Below are positions 5,380-6,020 of a stretch of DNA of 6,020 nt, piece by piece. The stretch's first letter is position 1. Each line of letters begins with the position of its first letter. The stretch comes from Bacteroidota bacterium (GTDB lineage Bacteria > Bacteroidota > Bacteroidia > Flavobacteriales > Flavobacteriaceae), in contig JAJRSY010000281.1 of the NCBI GenBank assembly GCA_024278565.1, positions 1 to 6,020 of the forward strand, in the 5' to 3' direction. Both the position numbers and the translations under genes were made by a program. Below the pieces are notes generated by a model. It was not told the DNA's origin and searched no databases. It worked only from the letters and a program-made list of their open reading frames with translations.

Positions 5380-6020
5380 ATGCAACGTACAATTACCATA
5401 TTGGCATTATTTTTATGCCTAGCCCTTAACGCCCAGGTCACCCAAGAGATTTTTGAATCGTTCAAACTTCAAGAACGCAGAGACGTTCGTTACTATATTC
5501 CCGAAGATTATGACAAGGAAAAAAAATACCCGTTAACTGTTGTTCTTGATGGCGAATATTTGTTCGATCAGGTAGTGGCCAACGCCAAATTCTACAGTAA
5601 ATTCCATGGTATGCCCCCAATGATAGTGGTAGGTGTCGACCAAAGTAAGGGCGACATTCGGTTAGACGATTGCGCTTGGGGAGAAAGCGGACTGCCCAAT
5701 GAAAAATCAAAAAATTTTTTTGAATTTCTGGGAATGGAACTTATACCCTATTTAGATCTTAATTACAGCACCGCACCTTTCAAAATGATAGTCGGTTATG
5801 ATATCACCGCGAATTTGCAGAATTATTGGTTGTTTAAAGAACACTCGCTCTTTAATGCCTACATCAATATTTCACCGACCCTGGCCCCTGAAATGGAAAC
5901 CCGGGTACCAGCCCGCTTGGCCGCCCTTGACAAACAAATTTTCTATTCGTTGATCATCGAAGGTGAAAAAAACAAAGACACCCCAAGAATAATGGCAATG
6001 GACAAGGCCATAAAGGCAAT
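5380..6020 (+). CDS. Exported putative esterase, alpha/beta-hydrolase fold, with Asp at the nucleophile position; 3' end outside window
   Basis: An open frame of 213 codons from the ATG at 5380 to the window end. Residues 1-18 form a signal peptide (hydrophobic ILALFLCLALNA), probably cut after Ala18. Cys13 is not in a lipobox, so a periplasmic or secreted protein is expected. The body resembles the esterase D / Fes-IroE group (Pfam putative esterase): RRDVRYYIPEDYDKEKKYPL (33-52), VVLDGEYLF (54-62), IVVGVDQ (82-88), FFEFLGMELIPYLDLNY (113-129), then the nucleophile elbow KMIVGYDITAN (135-145). The usual G-x-S-x-G serine is Asp141 (codon 5800-5802). The protein may thus be a non-catalytic relative or use an aspartate nucleophile. 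The catalytic His would lie beyond the window. It follows the membrane gene by 26 bp and probably shares its transcript. Family placement is by recall of motifs; substrate unknown. Confidence 0.85.
   Translation, partial: MQRTITILALFLCLALNAQVTQEIFESFKLQERRDVRYYIPEDYDKEKKYPLTVVLDGEYLFDQVVANAKFYSKFHGMPPMIVVGVDQSKGDIRLDDCAWGESGLPNEKSKNFFEFLGMELIPYLDLNYSTAPFKMIVGYDITANLQNYWLFKEHSLFNAYINISPTLAPEMETRVPARLAALDKQIFYSLIIEGEKNKDTPRIMAMDKAIKA

Noticed and set aside
5462..5710. Open frame of 82 codons on the minus strand, opposite the esterase gene.
   Set aside because: It is fully overlapped by the plus-strand frame that has a signal peptide and family motifs; its own translation shows no recognisable domain.

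Overview
The window looks like ordinary chromosome from a member of the Bacteroidota, most likely a marine Flavobacteriaceae. Three things point there. Exact TAnnTTTG promoter -7 elements sit just upstream of genes. There are no clear Shine-Dalgarno sequences. The gene order (glmS, DUF4270 lipoprotein, single-domain glycogen synthase-like gene, then divergently panC, panD, a lysylphosphatidylglycerol-synthase-type membrane protein and a putative esterase) is one I recall from that family. The DNA is moderately AT-rich throughout. I see no mobile element, RNA gene, CRISPR array or compositional island.

Left half, all on the minus strand and transcribed right to left: a 269-residue starch/glycogen synthase N-terminal-domain protein (3070-2261), then 5 bp later a 618-residue DUF4270 lipoprotein (2255-399) carrying an inserted calcium-binding-type aspartate-rich block, then after a 149-bp gap the first 83 codons of glmS (249-1, running off the window). 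The first two are tightly coupled; glmS may be read through or have its own promoter.

The 105-bp gap at 3071-3175 is a divergent promoter region with one exact -7 element facing each way.

Right half, all on the plus strand: panC (3176-4021), panD (4035-4385), a polytopic membrane protein with a forced non-ATG start (4388-5353), and the start of a secreted alpha/beta-hydrolase-fold protein (5380 to the window end). PanD makes beta-alanine from aspartate and PanC condenses it with pantoate, so these two neighbours form the last steps of pantothenate (coenzyme A precursor) synthesis. The two downstream genes have no evident link to pantothenate and probably only share the transcript.

I see no convincing new multi-gene system. 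The points most worth a second look are an aspartate in place of the expected serine in the hydrolase nucleophile elbow, the reduced glycogen synthase lacking its second domain and its ADP-glucose loop, the aspartate-rich insertion in the DUF4270 lipoprotein, and a promoter placed so close to panD that its message may be leaderless.
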